The notes under the pieces were generated by a model that saw nothing but the letters and a program-made list of their open reading frames with translations, was not told the origin of the DNA and did no database searches. Positions 7,776 through 16,983 of a DNA stretch of 51,316 bases are shown here, piece by piece. Position 1 is the stretch's first letter. Every line of letters begins with the position of its first letter. The position numbers and the translations under genes were made by a program. Source of the stretch: Blautia sp. BIOML-A1 (GTDB taxonomy: Bacteria > Bacillota > Clostridia > Lachnospirales > Lachnospiraceae); the NCBI RefSeq assembly GCF_009883055.1, contig NZ_WWVR01000024.1:1-51316 (forward strand), read 5' to 3'.

Positions 7776-10157
7776 ATGGAAAAACCGATAATTCGTATTT
7801 CAGTCCGAAATCTGGTGGAATTTATTTTAAGAAGCGGAGATCTGACCAGTGGCGGCACAACGGCGGCCGACAAGGAAGCAATGCTGAAAGGAAGTCGTTT
7901 GCACAGAAAAATCCAGAAACAGATGGGAAGTACCTATCAGGCAGAGGTTCCGCTAAAAAAAGAAAGTGAATATGAAGATCTGATCCTGTATGTAGAGGGA
8001 AGAGCGGATGGTATTTTTTCTGAGGGAGAAACGATCTGTATTGATGAGATAAAAGGTATTTACAGAAGTCTGGACAGTCTGGAAAAACCGGTGGAAGTGC
8101 ATCGGGCACAGGCACTTTGTTATGGCTGGATCTATATGGAGATGCATGAGCTGGAGAGTATCGATATTCAGATGACCTACGGGCAGCTTGACACAGAAGA
8201 AATACGAAGATTTCGAGAAACACTTACCAGAGAGGAGCTTGAGAACTGGTACCAGGAACTTACTGATTCGTACCATAAATGGATATCCTATCAGCTGGCA
8301 TGGAGAAAACAGAGAAATGAGTCCATGAAAAATCTGGAATTTCCGTTTTCATACCGTAAAGGTCAGAAAGAAATGGTAGCAGGAATCTATCATGCGATAG
8401 CAGAAGAAGAACAGATCTTTATTCAGGCTCCGACAGGAATCGGCAAGACGATGTCTGCAATCTTTCCGGCAGTCCGTTCTATGGAAAACGGAAAAGGAGA
8501 AACGCTTTTTTATCTGACGGCAAGAACGATCACGAGGACGGTGGCAGAAGATGCATTTGCAATTCTTCGGAAGAATGGCCTGCATTTCAAATCGATCACG
8601 ATCACGGCAAAAGAAAAGCTGTGTTTTTGTGATGAGATGGACTGTGATCCACAGAAATGTCCTTACGCAAAAGGACACTATGACAGAGTAAATGATGCCG
8701 TATATGAACTGTGGACAGAAACAGAGAATTTTGACAGGGAGACGATTCTTGGACAGGCAGAAAAATATAGAGTCTGTCCATTTGAGATGACGCTGGATCT
8801 TGCCATCTGGATGGATGGAATCGTCTGCGATTATAATTATGTATTTGATCCAAATGTTTACCTAAAACGATTTTTTGGAGAAAACATAAAAGGAAACTAT
8901 ATTTTTCTGATCGACGAGGCCCATAATCTGGTAGAACGTGGAAGAGAAATGTACAGTGCAGCCATATCTAAAAAGGAAATGGAAGATGTTCGTAAATTTG
9001 TCCGTCCATACAGCAGCAGACTGTATCGTATGCTGGGAAAAGCAATCAGGCAGATGGATGCTGTGCAGAAGGAATGCAGCTTAACAGGAAAAGTTCTGGA
9101 AAATGCAGGAACGCTGCCAATCACTCTTTTGGGTATTCAGGGAGAGATGGACAAATTGCTGGAAGAACCACCGTCACAGGAGTTCAGAGATGGGATTCTG
9201 GATTTTTATTTTGTAGTGCGTGATTTTTTGAATATCTCGGAACTGACAGATGAAAATTATGTGACGTATGTTTTGAATGGCGAAGACGGAAAGTTTCGGA
9301 TGAAACTGTTTTGTGTAAATCCGGCAGCCAATCTGCAGAAATGTCTGGATCGTGGCATCAGTACGGTGTTTTTTTCGGCAACACTTCTGCCCCTTCCATA
9401 TTATAGAAAAATGCTGAGTACGAGAAATGAAAATTTTGGAATGTATGTAAATTCTCCCTTTGAGGAGAAAAAAAGATGTCTTCTTCTTTGTCGTGATGTC
9501 AGCAGTAAATATACAAGAAGAGGATATGAGGAATATCACAGGATCGCAGAGTATATTGCAAGAATGTCCTGGCAGAAAAAGGGAAATTATATGATCTTTT
9601 TTCCTTCCTATAAACTGCTGGAGGATGTTTTTAAAGTATATCAGGAAGAATTTTCTGCTGACTGGGTAGATTGTATCTGTCAGCAGGCCTCTATGAATGA
9701 ACGGGAGCGTGAAGAATTTTTACAGGAATTCCAGGCACAGGGAGAGAAAACACTTCTGGGATTCTGTGTGATGGGAGGAATTTTTTCGGAAGGAATTGAT
9801 CTGATCGGAGACCGGCTGATCGGCGTGGCGGTTATTGGTACAGGAATTCCGCAGATTGGTTTTGAAAGAGAAGTCCTGAAGGATTATTATGACCAGAAGG
9901 GAGAATCTGGCTTTGATTATGCATATCGCTATCCGGGAATGAATAAGGTGCTTCAGGCGGCTGGACGGGTGATCCGTACCAGAGAGGATACAGGTGTGAT
10001 CCTGCTTATGGATGAACGCTTTTGGAATCGGGAATACAGGGCTCTTTTTCCGAAAGAATGGTCGTCAGTGAAAACCTGTACGATCGGAACGATAGAAAAA
10101 TCTCTTCATGAATTCTGGAAGCAGACAGCAATAGAGGATGAAAATAAATCTGTCTGA
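7776..10157 (+). CDS. ATP-dependent DNA helicase (XPD/DinG type) with N-terminal PD-(D/E)XK nuclease-like domain
   Basis: A 793-aa superfamily-2 helicase. The first about 190 residues resemble a Cas4/RecB-type nuclease: GRADG with Asp78 and DEIKG with Glu91 and Lys93. The helicase core follows: Walker A PTGIGKT (Lys224), DEAH box (380-383) and motif VI QAAGRVIRT. Between Walker A and DEAH lie Cys283, Cys285, Cys290, Cys295 and Cys334, consistent with the iron-sulfur cluster of XPD/DinG helicases. It probably acts in DNA repair or replication-fork processing. ATG 7776 follows a GGAG site; an upstream extension in the same frame would cross the HPr-like gene and is rejected. It is a single-gene unit. 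Confidence 0.87.
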   Translation: MEKPIIRISVRNLVEFILRSGDLTSGGTTAADKEAMLKGSRLHRKIQKQMGSTYQAEVPLKKESEYEDLILYVEGRADGIFSEGETICIDEIKGIYRSLDSLEKPVEVHRAQALCYGWIYMEMHELESIDIQMTYGQLDTEEIRRFRETLTREELENWYQELTDSYHKWISYQLAWRKQRNESMKNLEFPFSYRKGQKEMVAGIYHAIAEEEQIFIQAPTGIGKTMSAIFPAVRSMENGKGETLFYLTARTITRTVAEDAFAILRKNGLHFKSITITAKEKLCFCDEMDCDPQKCPYAKGHYDRVNDAVYELWTETENFDRETILGQAEKYRVCPFEMTLDLAIWMDGIVCDYNYVFDPNVYLKRFFGENIKGNYIFLIDEAHNLVERGREMYSAAISKKEMEDVRKFVRPYSSRLYRMLGKAIRQMDAVQKECSLTGKVLENAGTLPITLLGIQGEMDKLLEEPPSQEFRDGILDFYFVVRDFLNISELTDENYVTYVLNGEDGKFRMKLFCVNPAANLQKCLDRGISTVFFSATLLPLPYYRKMLSTRNENFGMYVNSPFEEKKRCLLLCRDVSSKYTRRGYEEYHRIAEYIARMSWQKKGNYMIFFPSYKLLEDVFKVYQEEFSADWVDCICQQASMNEREREEFLQEFQAQGEKTLLGFCVMGGIFSEGIDLIGDRLIGVAVIGTGIPQIGFEREVLKDYYDQKGESGFDYAYRYPGMNKVLQAAGRVIRTREDTGVILLMDERFWNREYRALFPKEWSSVKTCTIGTIEKSLHEFWKQTAIEDENKSV

Positions 10158-10197
10158 GAAAAACAAATATCCGGCATATCGTGTTCGGCAGGAATGC

Positions 10198-10225
10198 TTG
10201 ACATATACAGGATTTCGGTTATACT
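10198..10225 (+). promoter_or_regulatory. strong promoter of the exported serine hydrolase gene
   Basis: TTGACA (10198-10203), a 16-base spacer and TATACT (10220-10225). The transcript's leader contains an inverted repeat (10250-10274). Confidence 0.8.
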
Positions 10226-10249
10226 ATGAACAATCAGTCTGCAAAAAAC

Positions 10250-10274
10250 AGGTTATTATAAGTGGGAATAACCT
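10250..10274 (+). repeat. inverted repeat in the leader of the serine hydrolase gene
   Basis: AGGTTATT and AATAACCT are exact complements around a 9-base loop, placed between the promoter and the RBS (AAGGAGA near 10285). It may be an RNA hairpin stabilising the message or an operator. Confidence 0.5.
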
Positions 10275-10295
10275 TATTCATAAAAGGAGAAGATA

Positions 10296-11756
10296 ATGAA
10301 ATCTGAACGCAGCTATAAAAAAATAACAGCTCTGGCACTTGGCCTGTGTCTGACGATTTCCAGTGTGACTGTAAGTACAGCAGCAGCTTCGGACAGTCTT
10401 TTGTCCGTTACGGAAGAAGCACAGATCAGACCCATCCAGGATAGATCAGGCAAATATCTCATGAAAAGTGACGGATTTTACTGTCTGAAAGAAGATGGCG
10501 GTAAGGATGCGGCGGCAGCCGTACACTATTTTGATGAAATGAAAATCGATGGAACAGTGCTGGATGGATTTTATTATCATGATGAAAGTGGCTGTTATCG
10601 GGCAGAAAGTCCTCACATTGTAAAGATCAGCAATCTTACCTGCATGAAACCTGATGAAAATGGAGACACAGTCGAACAGAGTTTTGACGGATATTATATG
10701 GTGAATAATCTTGGAAAGCTGACGGCAGCCCCTCAGGTGAGATATATAGATAATCTTACAATGGATGGAATCACATTTAACGGATACTACTATTTTGATG
10801 AAAATGGACGAATGGTGACAGAGACCGGAATGCATGAACTGGAAATGTCATCCAATGGACAGATGTTTTCCGGAACATATTATTTTGGCGGTACGAATGG
10901 TGTGCTTGTACAGGAGGCCGGAACCACACCGGATGGATTTCCGGTAGATGAGACCGGTAAGGTACAGGAATTAGAAAATCTTGGAATAGAAAATCTGAAG
11001 CCTCAGCTGGAATCCGTAATTGCAGGGTACGATGGCAGCTGGAGTGTTTATGTCCAGGATCTGGAAACAGGAGAGGAAATTATCCTGAATGATACGCCAA
11101 TGTATTCGGCAAGTCTTATCAAGGCATTTGTGATGGCAAAGACGTTTGAGGATATGGAACTTGTTCTTGAAAATGAAGCGAAGCAGATGAAAACGGATGC
11201 AGAGAATGCGGCAGTACAGATAAAGGTGGATGATCTTCTGACGAATATGATCACTGTCAGCGACAATGAATCCTGCAATGAACTTGGCAGACTGCAGTCA
11301 GAGAAACATGATTTTCTGGATGGGGCACGAAAGGTAAATGAATATCTGGAAAAAGAAGGATATATGGAGACAAGTTATCAGAGCACTCTTCATCCATCGG
11401 CTTCTCCAAAGCTTAGTCTGGGTGAAAGAAATATGACCTCCGTAAAGGACTGTGGACTTTTGCTGGAACGGATTTACAGAGGGGAATGTGTCAGCGAAGA
11501 AGCATCTGAGCAGATGCTGGAACTTCTGAAGAAACAGGAGAATACAACAAAGATCCCGGCAGGAATAAAGGATGAAGTAGAGACGGCAAATAAGACCGGA
11601 GAAACTGACGAGGATCAGCATGATATTGCAATTGTATATGGAGCTAAAACTACATATGTCCTGTGTGTGATGTCAGAGGGCTGGAAAAACAGTGATGATG
11701 CTGTCGAAAATATCCGGAATATTTCCAGCATGGTCTATAATTATCTTAATCTCTGA
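10296..11756 (+). CDS. exported serine hydrolase (class A beta-lactamase-like) with cell-wall-repeat-like N-terminal region
   Basis: A 486-aa exported protein. Residues 1-31 form a signal peptide ending near STAAAS. Residues about 45-225 hold repeated aromatic-glycine units (DGFYY, FNGYYYFDENG, FSGTYYFGG) resembling cell-wall-binding repeats. The C-terminal half is a penicillin-recognising hydrolase fold: Ser273-Leu-Ile-Lys276, Ser322-Asp-Asn324 and Lys433-Thr-Gly435 are the three active-site motifs. A clear Glu166-type ExxLN omega-loop motif is not visible, so it may be a peptidase or a non-hydrolysing relative and not a true beta-lactamase. It has its own promoter and is monocistronic. Confidence 0.82.
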   Translation: MKSERSYKKITALALGLCLTISSVTVSTAAASDSLLSVTEEAQIRPIQDRSGKYLMKSDGFYCLKEDGGKDAAAAVHYFDEMKIDGTVLDGFYYHDESGCYRAESPHIVKISNLTCMKPDENGDTVEQSFDGYYMVNNLGKLTAAPQVRYIDNLTMDGITFNGYYYFDENGRMVTETGMHELEMSSNGQMFSGTYYFGGTNGVLVQEAGTTPDGFPVDETGKVQELENLGIENLKPQLESVIAGYDGSWSVYVQDLETGEEIILNDTPMYSASLIKAFVMAKTFEDMELVLENEAKQMKTDAENAAVQIKVDDLLTNMITVSDNESCNELGRLQSEKHDFLDGARKVNEYLEKEGYMETSYQSTLHPSASPKLSLGERNMTSVKDCGLLLERIYRGECVSEEASEQMLELLKKQENTTKIPAGIKDEVETANKTGETDEDQHDIAIVYGAKTTYVLCVMSEGWKNSDDAVENIRNISSMVYNYLNL

Positions 11757-11760
11757 ATAT

Positions 11761-11787
11761 GTTGCTGTGAACGGAGTGAACAGTAAT
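11761..11787 (+). repeat. short palindromic interspersed repeat, copy A
   Basis: This copy has the pattern gttgctgt-11 bases-acagtaat, with GTGAAC twice inside. It is flanked by the 8-base direct repeat CTGAATAT (11753-11760 and 11793-11800), as a target-site duplication would be. Related copies are at 11893-11919 and 16960-16983. Confidence 0.6.
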
Positions 11788-11827
11788 TTTACCTGAATAT
11801 AGCCTGATAGATACATACCTGCCTGCG

Positions 11828-11856
11828 TTGCTTTTTGGCAGGAAATCATGTATAAT
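11828..11856 (+). promoter_or_regulatory. promoter of the glycerol-1-phosphate dehydrogenase operon
   Basis: TTGCTT (11828-11833), 17 bases, TATAAT (11851-11856). The palindromic repeat copy B lies in the leader between this promoter and the RBS. Confidence 0.6.
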
Positions 11857-11892
11857 ATCGAAATGTAATAATCTGGAATAGATTTTGACTAA

Positions 11893-11919
11893 GTTGCTGT
11901 GAACAGAGTGAACAGTAAC
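11893..11919 (+). repeat. short palindromic interspersed repeat, copy B
   Basis: Matches copy A at 25 of 27 positions and has the same orientation, 132 bases further on. It would fold into an 8-bp stem in the egsA leader. No flanking direct repeat is visible here. Confidence 0.6.
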
Positions 11920-11961
11920 GATTTCATCAGACACAGTATAAAATCAGGAGGAATAAATTAC

Positions 11962-13236
11962 ATGCGAGTCGATACGGATGACTTTGCCCGACCTTGTGGG
12001 TGCGGGAAGAATCACCATGTAGAAGTAAAGGAAATTTTAATTGAAGAAGGAGCAGTAGAAAAGCTTGAAGAGGCAATGTCGGACGGCTTTCTTAAGAAAT
12101 ATATATCACCGCTTCTTATCTGTGATACTAATACATGCAAGGTGACAGAGGATATCATGGAGGATATTTATGACCGCTGTCAGGTGCTTGTACTGGACGC
12201 TGAGGAGCTCCATGCGGATCAGCATGCGATCAAGATCGTGGAGAATAATATGGAAGAAGATATTGACCTGATCCTGGCAGTAGGAACAGGAACGATCCAT
12301 GATATCAGCCGGTATATGGCTTTTCAGTACAAAATTCCCTTTATTTCTGTTCCAACGGCAGCAAGTGTGGATGGATTCACATCTACAGTTGCGGCAATGA
12401 CCTGGAATGGACTCAAAAAGACAGTACAGTCGGTACCGCCTGTTGCTGTTTATGCTGATTCAAATATTTTTGCAGAGGCACCTAAGCGTCTGACTTCATC
12501 AGGCGTATCGGATCTTCTGGGAAAATATATCTGTCTTCTGGACTGGAAGATCGCCCATATGCTGACAGACGAATATATATGTGATGAAATCATTAAATTA
12601 GAGGAAAAAGCAATGAGGACGGTGCGCTCCTGTCTGGCAGATATTTCAGAAGGAGATAAAGAAAGCTGTGAGAAGCTGATGTATGCTCTGATCTTATCCG
12701 GTCTGGCAACCCAGATGGCCGGCAATTCCAGACCTGCTTCCTGTGCGGAACATCAGCTTTCTCATTTGTGGGAACTGGAAGTGCTCAATGGCCCTCTGGA
12801 TGCACTTCACGGAGAAATGGTTTCTGTGGGAACGATGATCGTTCTCCGGGAATATAAACGCGTTGCAAGAGCAATCCGGGAGGGAAGATGCAGTGTCCGC
12901 ACACAATGGGAAGATGACACGGAACTTCTTGAGAAGACTTTTGGAAGCAGAGGCTTTTTTGAGGGAATTGTTGAGGAAAATACACCGGAACCTCTTTTGA
13001 AGATCAGTCCGGCAAGGCTGGAGGCTTGTCTGGATGAAATTGCCGGTCTTATAGAGGAGCTTCCGGAGGAAGAAGAACTTGCTCGCATGATGGACAGAGC
13101 GGGATGTAAACGGAGTGTGTATGAAATCGGTCTGTCGGAGGAAATTATACCTCAGAGTCTGAAATTGGCTCCTTATGTAAGGCGGAGACTCAGTTTCTTA
13201 AGAATCTTACGGATGCTCAGAATAGAAGGAGAATGA
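11962..13236 (+). CDS. egsA: sn-glycerol-1-phosphate dehydrogenase (AraM/EgsA family)
   Basis: A 424-aa member of the dehydroquinate synthase-like/iron alcohol dehydrogenase fold that reduces dihydroxyacetone phosphate to sn-glycerol-1-phosphate. The N-terminal CGCGKNHH motif, the nucleotide-binding [12 protein letters not shown], the [11 protein letters not shown] block and the metal-binding histidines ([10 protein letters not shown] and [10 protein letters not shown]) are typical of AraM/EgsA. Start ATG 11962 follows AGGAGG (11946-11951). It overlaps or abuts ispF, suggesting coupled expression with isoprenoid synthesis. In Bacillus AraM supplies G1P to PcrB for heptaprenylglyceryl phosphate; no pcrB is in this window. 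Confidence 0.88.
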   Translation: MRVDTDDFARPCGCGKNHHVEVKEILIEEGAVEKLEEAMSDGFLKKYISPLLICDTNTCKVTEDIMEDIYDRCQVLVLDAEELHADQHAIKIVENNMEEDIDLILAVGTGTIHDISRYMAFQYKIPFISVPTAASVDGFTSTVAAMTWNGLKKTVQSVPPVAVYADSNIFAEAPKRLTSSGVSDLLGKYICLLDWKIAHMLTDEYICDEIIKLEEKAMRTVRSCLADISEGDKESCEKLMYALILSGLATQMAGNSRPASCAEHQLSHLWELEVLNGPLDALHGEMVSVGTMIVLREYKRVARAIREGRCSVRTQWEDDTELLEKTFGSRGFFEGIVEENTPEPLLKISPARLEACLDEIAGLIEELPEEEELARMMDRAGCKRSVYEIGLSEEIIPQSLKLAPYVRRRLSFLRILRMLRIEGE

Positions 13237-13238
13237 TC

Positions 13239-13733
13239 ATGAGAGTTGGAATGGGATATGATGTACATAAGCTGACAGAAAACAGAGACCTGATCCTTGG
13301 AGGAGTCAAAATCCCCTGGGAAAAGGGACTTCTTGGACATTCTGACGCAGATGTACTGCTTCATGCAGTGATGGATGCCCTGCTTGGAGCAGCAGCACTT
13401 GGAGATATCGGGAAACATTTTCCGGATACAGATCCGAAATATAAGGGGATTTCCAGTGTGAAGCTTCTGATCCATGTTGCTGAACTTCTGAAAGAACATG
13501 GATATGAAATCGGAAATATTGATGCAACGATCATTGCACAGAAACCAAAGATGGCACCGCATATTCCGCAGATGCGTAAAAATATGGCCGATGCGCTTGG
13601 AATCCTGGAATCAAAGATCAATATTAAGGCAACCACAGAAGAAGGACTTGGATTTACCGGAACAGGAGAGGGAATCTCTTCTCAGGCAATCTGCCTTCTC
13701 ACGGATATACAGGATGCCCCTGTCACTAAATAA
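13239..13733 (+). CDS. ispF: 2-C-methyl-D-erythritol 2,4-cyclodiphosphate synthase IspF
   Basis: The fifth enzyme of the MEP isoprenoid pathway; it cyclises 4-diphosphocytidyl-methylerythritol 2-phosphate with loss of CMP. The 164-aa protein has the zinc ligands Asp8 and His10 (YDVH), the [11 protein letters not shown] block with the third ligand His, the [12 protein letters not shown] motif and the [11 protein letters not shown]-terminal signature. Start ATG 13239 lies 7 bases after GGAG; an in-frame ATG at 13233 overlaps the egsA stop. It is the middle of an egsA-ispF-cysS unit. Confidence 0.96.
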   Translation: MRVGMGYDVHKLTENRDLILGGVKIPWEKGLLGHSDADVLLHAVMDALLGAAALGDIGKHFPDTDPKYKGISSVKLLIHVAELLKEHGYEIGNIDATIIAQKPKMAPHIPQMRKNMADALGILESKINIKATTEEGLGFTGTGEGISSQAICLLTDIQDAPVTK

Positions 13734-13750
13734 TACTGGAGGAAAGAAAC

Positions 13751-15160
13751 ATGAGACTTTTTAATACAATGTCACGTAAAAAAGAAGAATTTGTACCGCT
13801 GGAAGAGGGAAAGGTGCGCATGTATGTGTGCGGACCTACGGTATATAATCTGATCCATATCGGAAATGCAAGACCGATGATCATTTTTGACACTGTTCGC
13901 CGTTATCTGGAATACAAAGGCTATGATGTCAATTATGTTTCAAATTTTACAGATGTAGATGACAAGATCATCAAGAAAGCAAATGAAGAAGGAGTAAGTC
14001 CGGAAGAGATTTCACAGCGTTATATTGCAGAGTGTAAGAAAGATATGGCAGGCATGAATGTGAAGCCAGCTACCACACATCCTCTTGCAACACAGGAAAT
14101 CGATGGAATGATCGATATGATCCAGACCCTGATTGACAAAGGCTATGCATATCCTGTCGCTGATGGGACTGTATATTTCCGTGTAAAGAAATTCAAAGAA
14201 TACGGCAAACTTTCTCATAAGAATCTTGATGATCTGCAGTCAGGTTTCCGTTCTCTGCAGGTATCCGGTGAGGATCAGAAGGAAGATCCGCTGGATTTTG
14301 TACTCTGGAAACCCAAAAAAGAAGGAGAGCCATACTGGAAATCTCCGTGGTGTGACGGAAGACCGGGCTGGCATATTGAATGCTCTGTCATGTCAAAGAA
14401 ATATCTTGGTGAGGAGATTGATATCCATGCAGGTGGAGAGGATCTTGTATTTCCACATCACGAGAATGAAATTGCACAGAGTGAATGCTGCAATGGAGTT
14501 CCTTTTGCAAAATACTGGATGCACAATGCATTTCTGAACATTGATAACCGTAAAATGTCAAAATCTCTTGGAAATTTCCGCACAGTTCGAGAAATTGGTG
14601 AGAAATATGATCTGCAGGTTCTCCGCTTTTTCATGCTGAACGCGCATTACAGAAGCCCGCTCAACTTCAGTGCAGATTTGATGGAAGCTTCAAGAAATGC
14701 TCTGGAGAGAATCACAGAGGCAGCAGCAAGACTTCGTGACCGCAAGGCAGCAGCTGCTGCTCAGGAAGCAGCAGAAGAAGAAAGAAAGCTGATGAAGGAA
14801 GAGGAAGCCTTTGTAACCAAGTTTGAAGAAGCTATGGATGATGATTTTAATACAGCAGACGCACTGGCAGCAGTATTTGAACTTGTTAAATTTGCAAATA
14901 CTAATGTGCAGGAGGGAAGTTCAGCAGAATTTGCAGCCTATACTCTGGAAGTGATGACCAAACTCTGCGATGTTCTCGGACTGACTCTTGAGAAAAAAGA
15001 AGAAATTCTTGATGAAGAAATTGAAAATCTGATCGCTGAACGTCAGAATGCAAGAAAAGCAAAAGATTTTGCCAGAGCAGATGAAATCCGAGGACTGCTT
15101 CTTGAAAAAGGTATCGAACTGAAGGATACTCGTGAGGGTGTAAAATGGAAACGAATCTGA
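13751..15160 (+). CDS. cysS: cysteinyl-tRNA synthetase
   Basis: A class I aminoacyl-tRNA synthetase charging tRNA-Cys. The 469-aa protein has the CGPTVYN motif with a zinc-ligand Cys, the HIGH signature (HIGNARP), further zinc ligands in HIECSVM and HHENE, and KMSKSLGN. The helical DALR-type C-terminal domain is present (DDDFNTADALA). An RBS (GGAGGAAAG) precedes the ATG. Its last 16 bases overlap mrnC. The order cysS-mrnC-rlmB-sigH matches that of Bacillus closely. No T-box was seen in the short gap upstream. Confidence 0.97.
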   Translation: MRLFNTMSRKKEEFVPLEEGKVRMYVCGPTVYNLIHIGNARPMIIFDTVRRYLEYKGYDVNYVSNFTDVDDKIIKKANEEGVSPEEISQRYIAECKKDMAGMNVKPATTHPLATQEIDGMIDMIQTLIDKGYAYPVADGTVYFRVKKFKEYGKLSHKNLDDLQSGFRSLQVSGEDQKEDPLDFVLWKPKKEGEPYWKSPWCDGRPGWHIECSVMSKKYLGEEIDIHAGGEDLVFPHHENEIAQSECCNGVPFAKYWMHNAFLNIDNRKMSKSLGNFRTVREIGEKYDLQVLRFFMLNAHYRSPLNFSADLMEASRNALERITEAAARLRDRKAAAAAQEAAEEERKLMKEEEAFVTKFEEAMDDDFNTADALAAVFELVKFANTNVQEGSSAEFAAYTLEVMTKLCDVLGLTLEKKEEILDEEIENLIAERQNARKAKDFARADEIRGLLLEKGIELKDTREGVKWKRI

Positions 15161-15570
15161 TGCAGCTTGAAGAACAGTTTCATTTAAAACAGCAGGATCT
15201 GCGGAGCTATTCTCCGCTGACCCTGGCATATATCGGTGATGGGATTTATGAACTGATCATTCGCACGATTCTTGTCAAGAAGGGCAATTGCCCGGTTAAT
15301 CAGCTTCACAAAAAGGCAAGTGCACTGGTAAAGGCCGCTTCACAGTCAGCGATCATGGAAGTGATCGAGGAGAAACTGACCCAGGAAGAACATGATATTT
15401 ACCGCAGAGGCCGTAATGCACATTCACCCACCATGGCAAAGCATGCCACTATGGCAGATTACCGAAGGGCAACAGGGTTTGAGGCGTTGATGGGATATTT
15501 ATATTTAAAAGAAGATTACACACGGATGATCGAACTGATCCGTATGGGAATCGGAGAGGACAGATTATGA
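15145..15570 (+). CDS. mrnC: Mini-ribonuclease 3
   Basis: A 141-aa RNase III catalytic domain without a double-stranded-RNA-binding domain; in Bacillus it matures 23S rRNA ends. The LAYIGDGIYEL block carries the catalytic Asp, and the GRNAHS and RRATGFEALMGYLYL blocks supply the second acidic patch. It overlaps cysS by 16 bases and rlmB by 4 (ATGA), so translation is coupled. Confidence 0.95.
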   Translation: METNLMQLEEQFHLKQQDLRSYSPLTLAYIGDGIYELIIRTILVKKGNCPVNQLHKKASALVKAASQSAIMEVIEEKLTQEEHDIYRRGRNAHSPTMAKHATMADYRRATGFEALMGYLYLKEDYTRMIELIRMGIGEDRL

Positions 15571-16310
15571 GTGAACAGATTGAAGGACGCAATGCGGTTC
15601 TGGAAGCTTTTCGTTCAGGAAAGTGCGTAGATAAACTTTTTATCCTGGATGGTTGTCAGGATGGACCGGTACGCACGATCGCGAGAGAAGCACGCAAAAA
15701 AGACACGATCATTAATTATGTATCGAAGGAAAGACTGGATCAGCTCAGCGAAACTAGAGCACACCAGGGAGTGATAGCCCAGGTTGCTGCATATGAGTAC
15801 AGCACAGTGGAGGATATTCTTGCAAAGGCAGAAGAAAAGGGCGAACCGCCATTCCTGATTCTTCTGGACAATGTGGAAGACCCTCATAATCTTGGGGCGA
15901 TCATCCGTACTGCAAATCTGGCGGGAGCACATGGTGTTATCATCCCGAAGAGAAGAGCTGTCGGCCTGACATCCACAGTTGCCAAAACATCAGCAGGGGC
16001 AATTAATTATACTCCGGTTGCCAAAGTAACGAATCTGGTACGTACTATGGAGGAACTCAAAGAAAAAGGAATCTGGTTTGTCTGTGCCGATATGGGCGGA
16101 GAAAGTATGTACCGTATGAATCTGACAGGACCGATCGGACTTGTGATCGGAAATGAGGGAGAGGGAGTCAGTCGTCTGGTGAAGGAAGCATGTGATTTTA
16201 CTGCATCGATTCCGATGAAGGGGGATATCGATTCCCTGAATGCGTCTGTTGCAGCTGGCGTTCTTGCCTATGAGATCGTAAGACAGCGTCTTGCATCAGA
16301 AAGCAAATAA
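15567..16310 (+). CDS. rlmB: 23S rRNA (guanosine(2251)-2'-O)-methyltransferase RlmB
   Basis: A SpoU-class (SPOUT) methyltransferase that modifies G2251 in the ribosomal P-site loop. The 247-aa protein has an N-terminal RNA-binding domain beginning EGRNAVLEAF, motif 1 LDNVEDPHNLGAIIRTA, motif 2 LVIGNEGEGVS and motif 3 IPMKGDIDSLNASVAAG. It starts in the ATGA overlap with mrnC and lies 16 bases before sigH. Confidence 0.94.
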   Translation: MSEQIEGRNAVLEAFRSGKCVDKLFILDGCQDGPVRTIAREARKKDTIINYVSKERLDQLSETRAHQGVIAQVAAYEYSTVEDILAKAEEKGEPPFLILLDNVEDPHNLGAIIRTANLAGAHGVIIPKRRAVGLTSTVAKTSAGAINYTPVAKVTNLVRTMEELKEKGIWFVCADMGGESMYRMNLTGPIGLVIGNEGEGVSRLVKEACDFTASIPMKGDIDSLNASVAAGVLAYEIVRQRLASESK

Positions 16311-16326
16311 GAAATGGAGTTTCTTT

Positions 16327-16926
16327 ATGTGCCGGTATGCGAAATGCACAGATGAAGAATTGATTGCCAGACTCAGGTCCGGTGAGGCAGAAATATCAGA
16401 TTATCTGATGGAAAAATATAAAGGATTTGTTCGCAAGAAAGCAAGAACCATGTTTTTGATCGGTGGAGAGACGGATGATCTGATACAGGAGGGAATGATC
16501 GGACTTTTCAAGGCTGTCCAGAGTTATCAGCCAGATAAGGAAGCGTCATTTCAGACTTTTGCGGGGATGTGCATTGACAGACAGCTTTATAGTGCTGTTC
16601 AGAATTCAAACAGACAGAAGCATAAACCGTTGAATTCTTATATTTCGCTTAGCGAGGAGCAGGAATCGAACGAACTGGAGGCCTCATGGTGGGAAAATCC
16701 CGAAAACATTATCATTGATCAGGAAAGTGTCAAGAATCTTGAACAGGAAATCCGCAGGGTACTAAGTCCGATGGAAAATCGCGTTTTGGAATATTATCTG
16801 AAGGGCTATGGTTATGTCCGGATTGCAGAAATGATGGGAAAAACACCGAAATCCATTGACAATGCATTGCAGAGGATACGAGGCAAGATTCGAAATTTTT
16901 CACTTTCCTTTTGGGATAAACAATAG
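16327..16926 (+). CDS. sigH: RNA polymerase sigma factor SigH (sporulation/stationary-phase type)
   Basis: A 199-aa sigma-70-family factor. Region 2 contains ETDDLIQEGMIGLFKAV, followed by a region 2.3-2.4 FQTFAGMCIDRQL; region 4 has the helix-turn-helix GYVRIAEMMGKTPKSIDNAL. Size and location after rlmB match Bacillus sigH, which drives entry into sporulation and competence. I chose ATG 16327 with GGAG (16316-16319) 7 bases upstream over an in-frame ATG at 16291 inside rlmB. It is the last gene of the cysS operon before the repeat copy C. Confidence 0.88.
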   Translation: MCRYAKCTDEELIARLRSGEAEISDYLMEKYKGFVRKKARTMFLIGGETDDLIQEGMIGLFKAVQSYQPDKEASFQTFAGMCIDRQLYSAVQNSNRQKHKPLNSYISLSEEQESNELEASWWENPENIIIDQESVKNLEQEIRRVLSPMENRVLEYYLKGYGYVRIAEMMGKTPKSIDNALQRIRGKIRNFSLSFWDKQ

Positions 16927-16959
16927 TATAATTATTCTAATCTTTATGACAAAGAACAA

Positions 16960-16983
16960 ACTGTGAACGGAGCGAACCGTAAC
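16960..16983 (+). repeat. short palindromic interspersed repeat, copy C
   Basis: A shorter, diverged copy in which both arms have compensating changes (ctgtgaacgg / ccgt). It is bracketed by AACAAACT at 16955-16962 and 16984-16991. It lies between sigH and the acidic membrane protein gene, next to a second hairpin (CTGGC/GCCAG, 16989-17004). Confidence 0.5.

Noticed and set aside
10296..11756. Calling the exported serine hydrolase a resistance beta-lactamase
   Set aside because: SxxK, SDN and KTG motifs are present but the omega-loop Glu motif is not recognisable, and the wall-binding-like N-terminal region points to peptidoglycan work.
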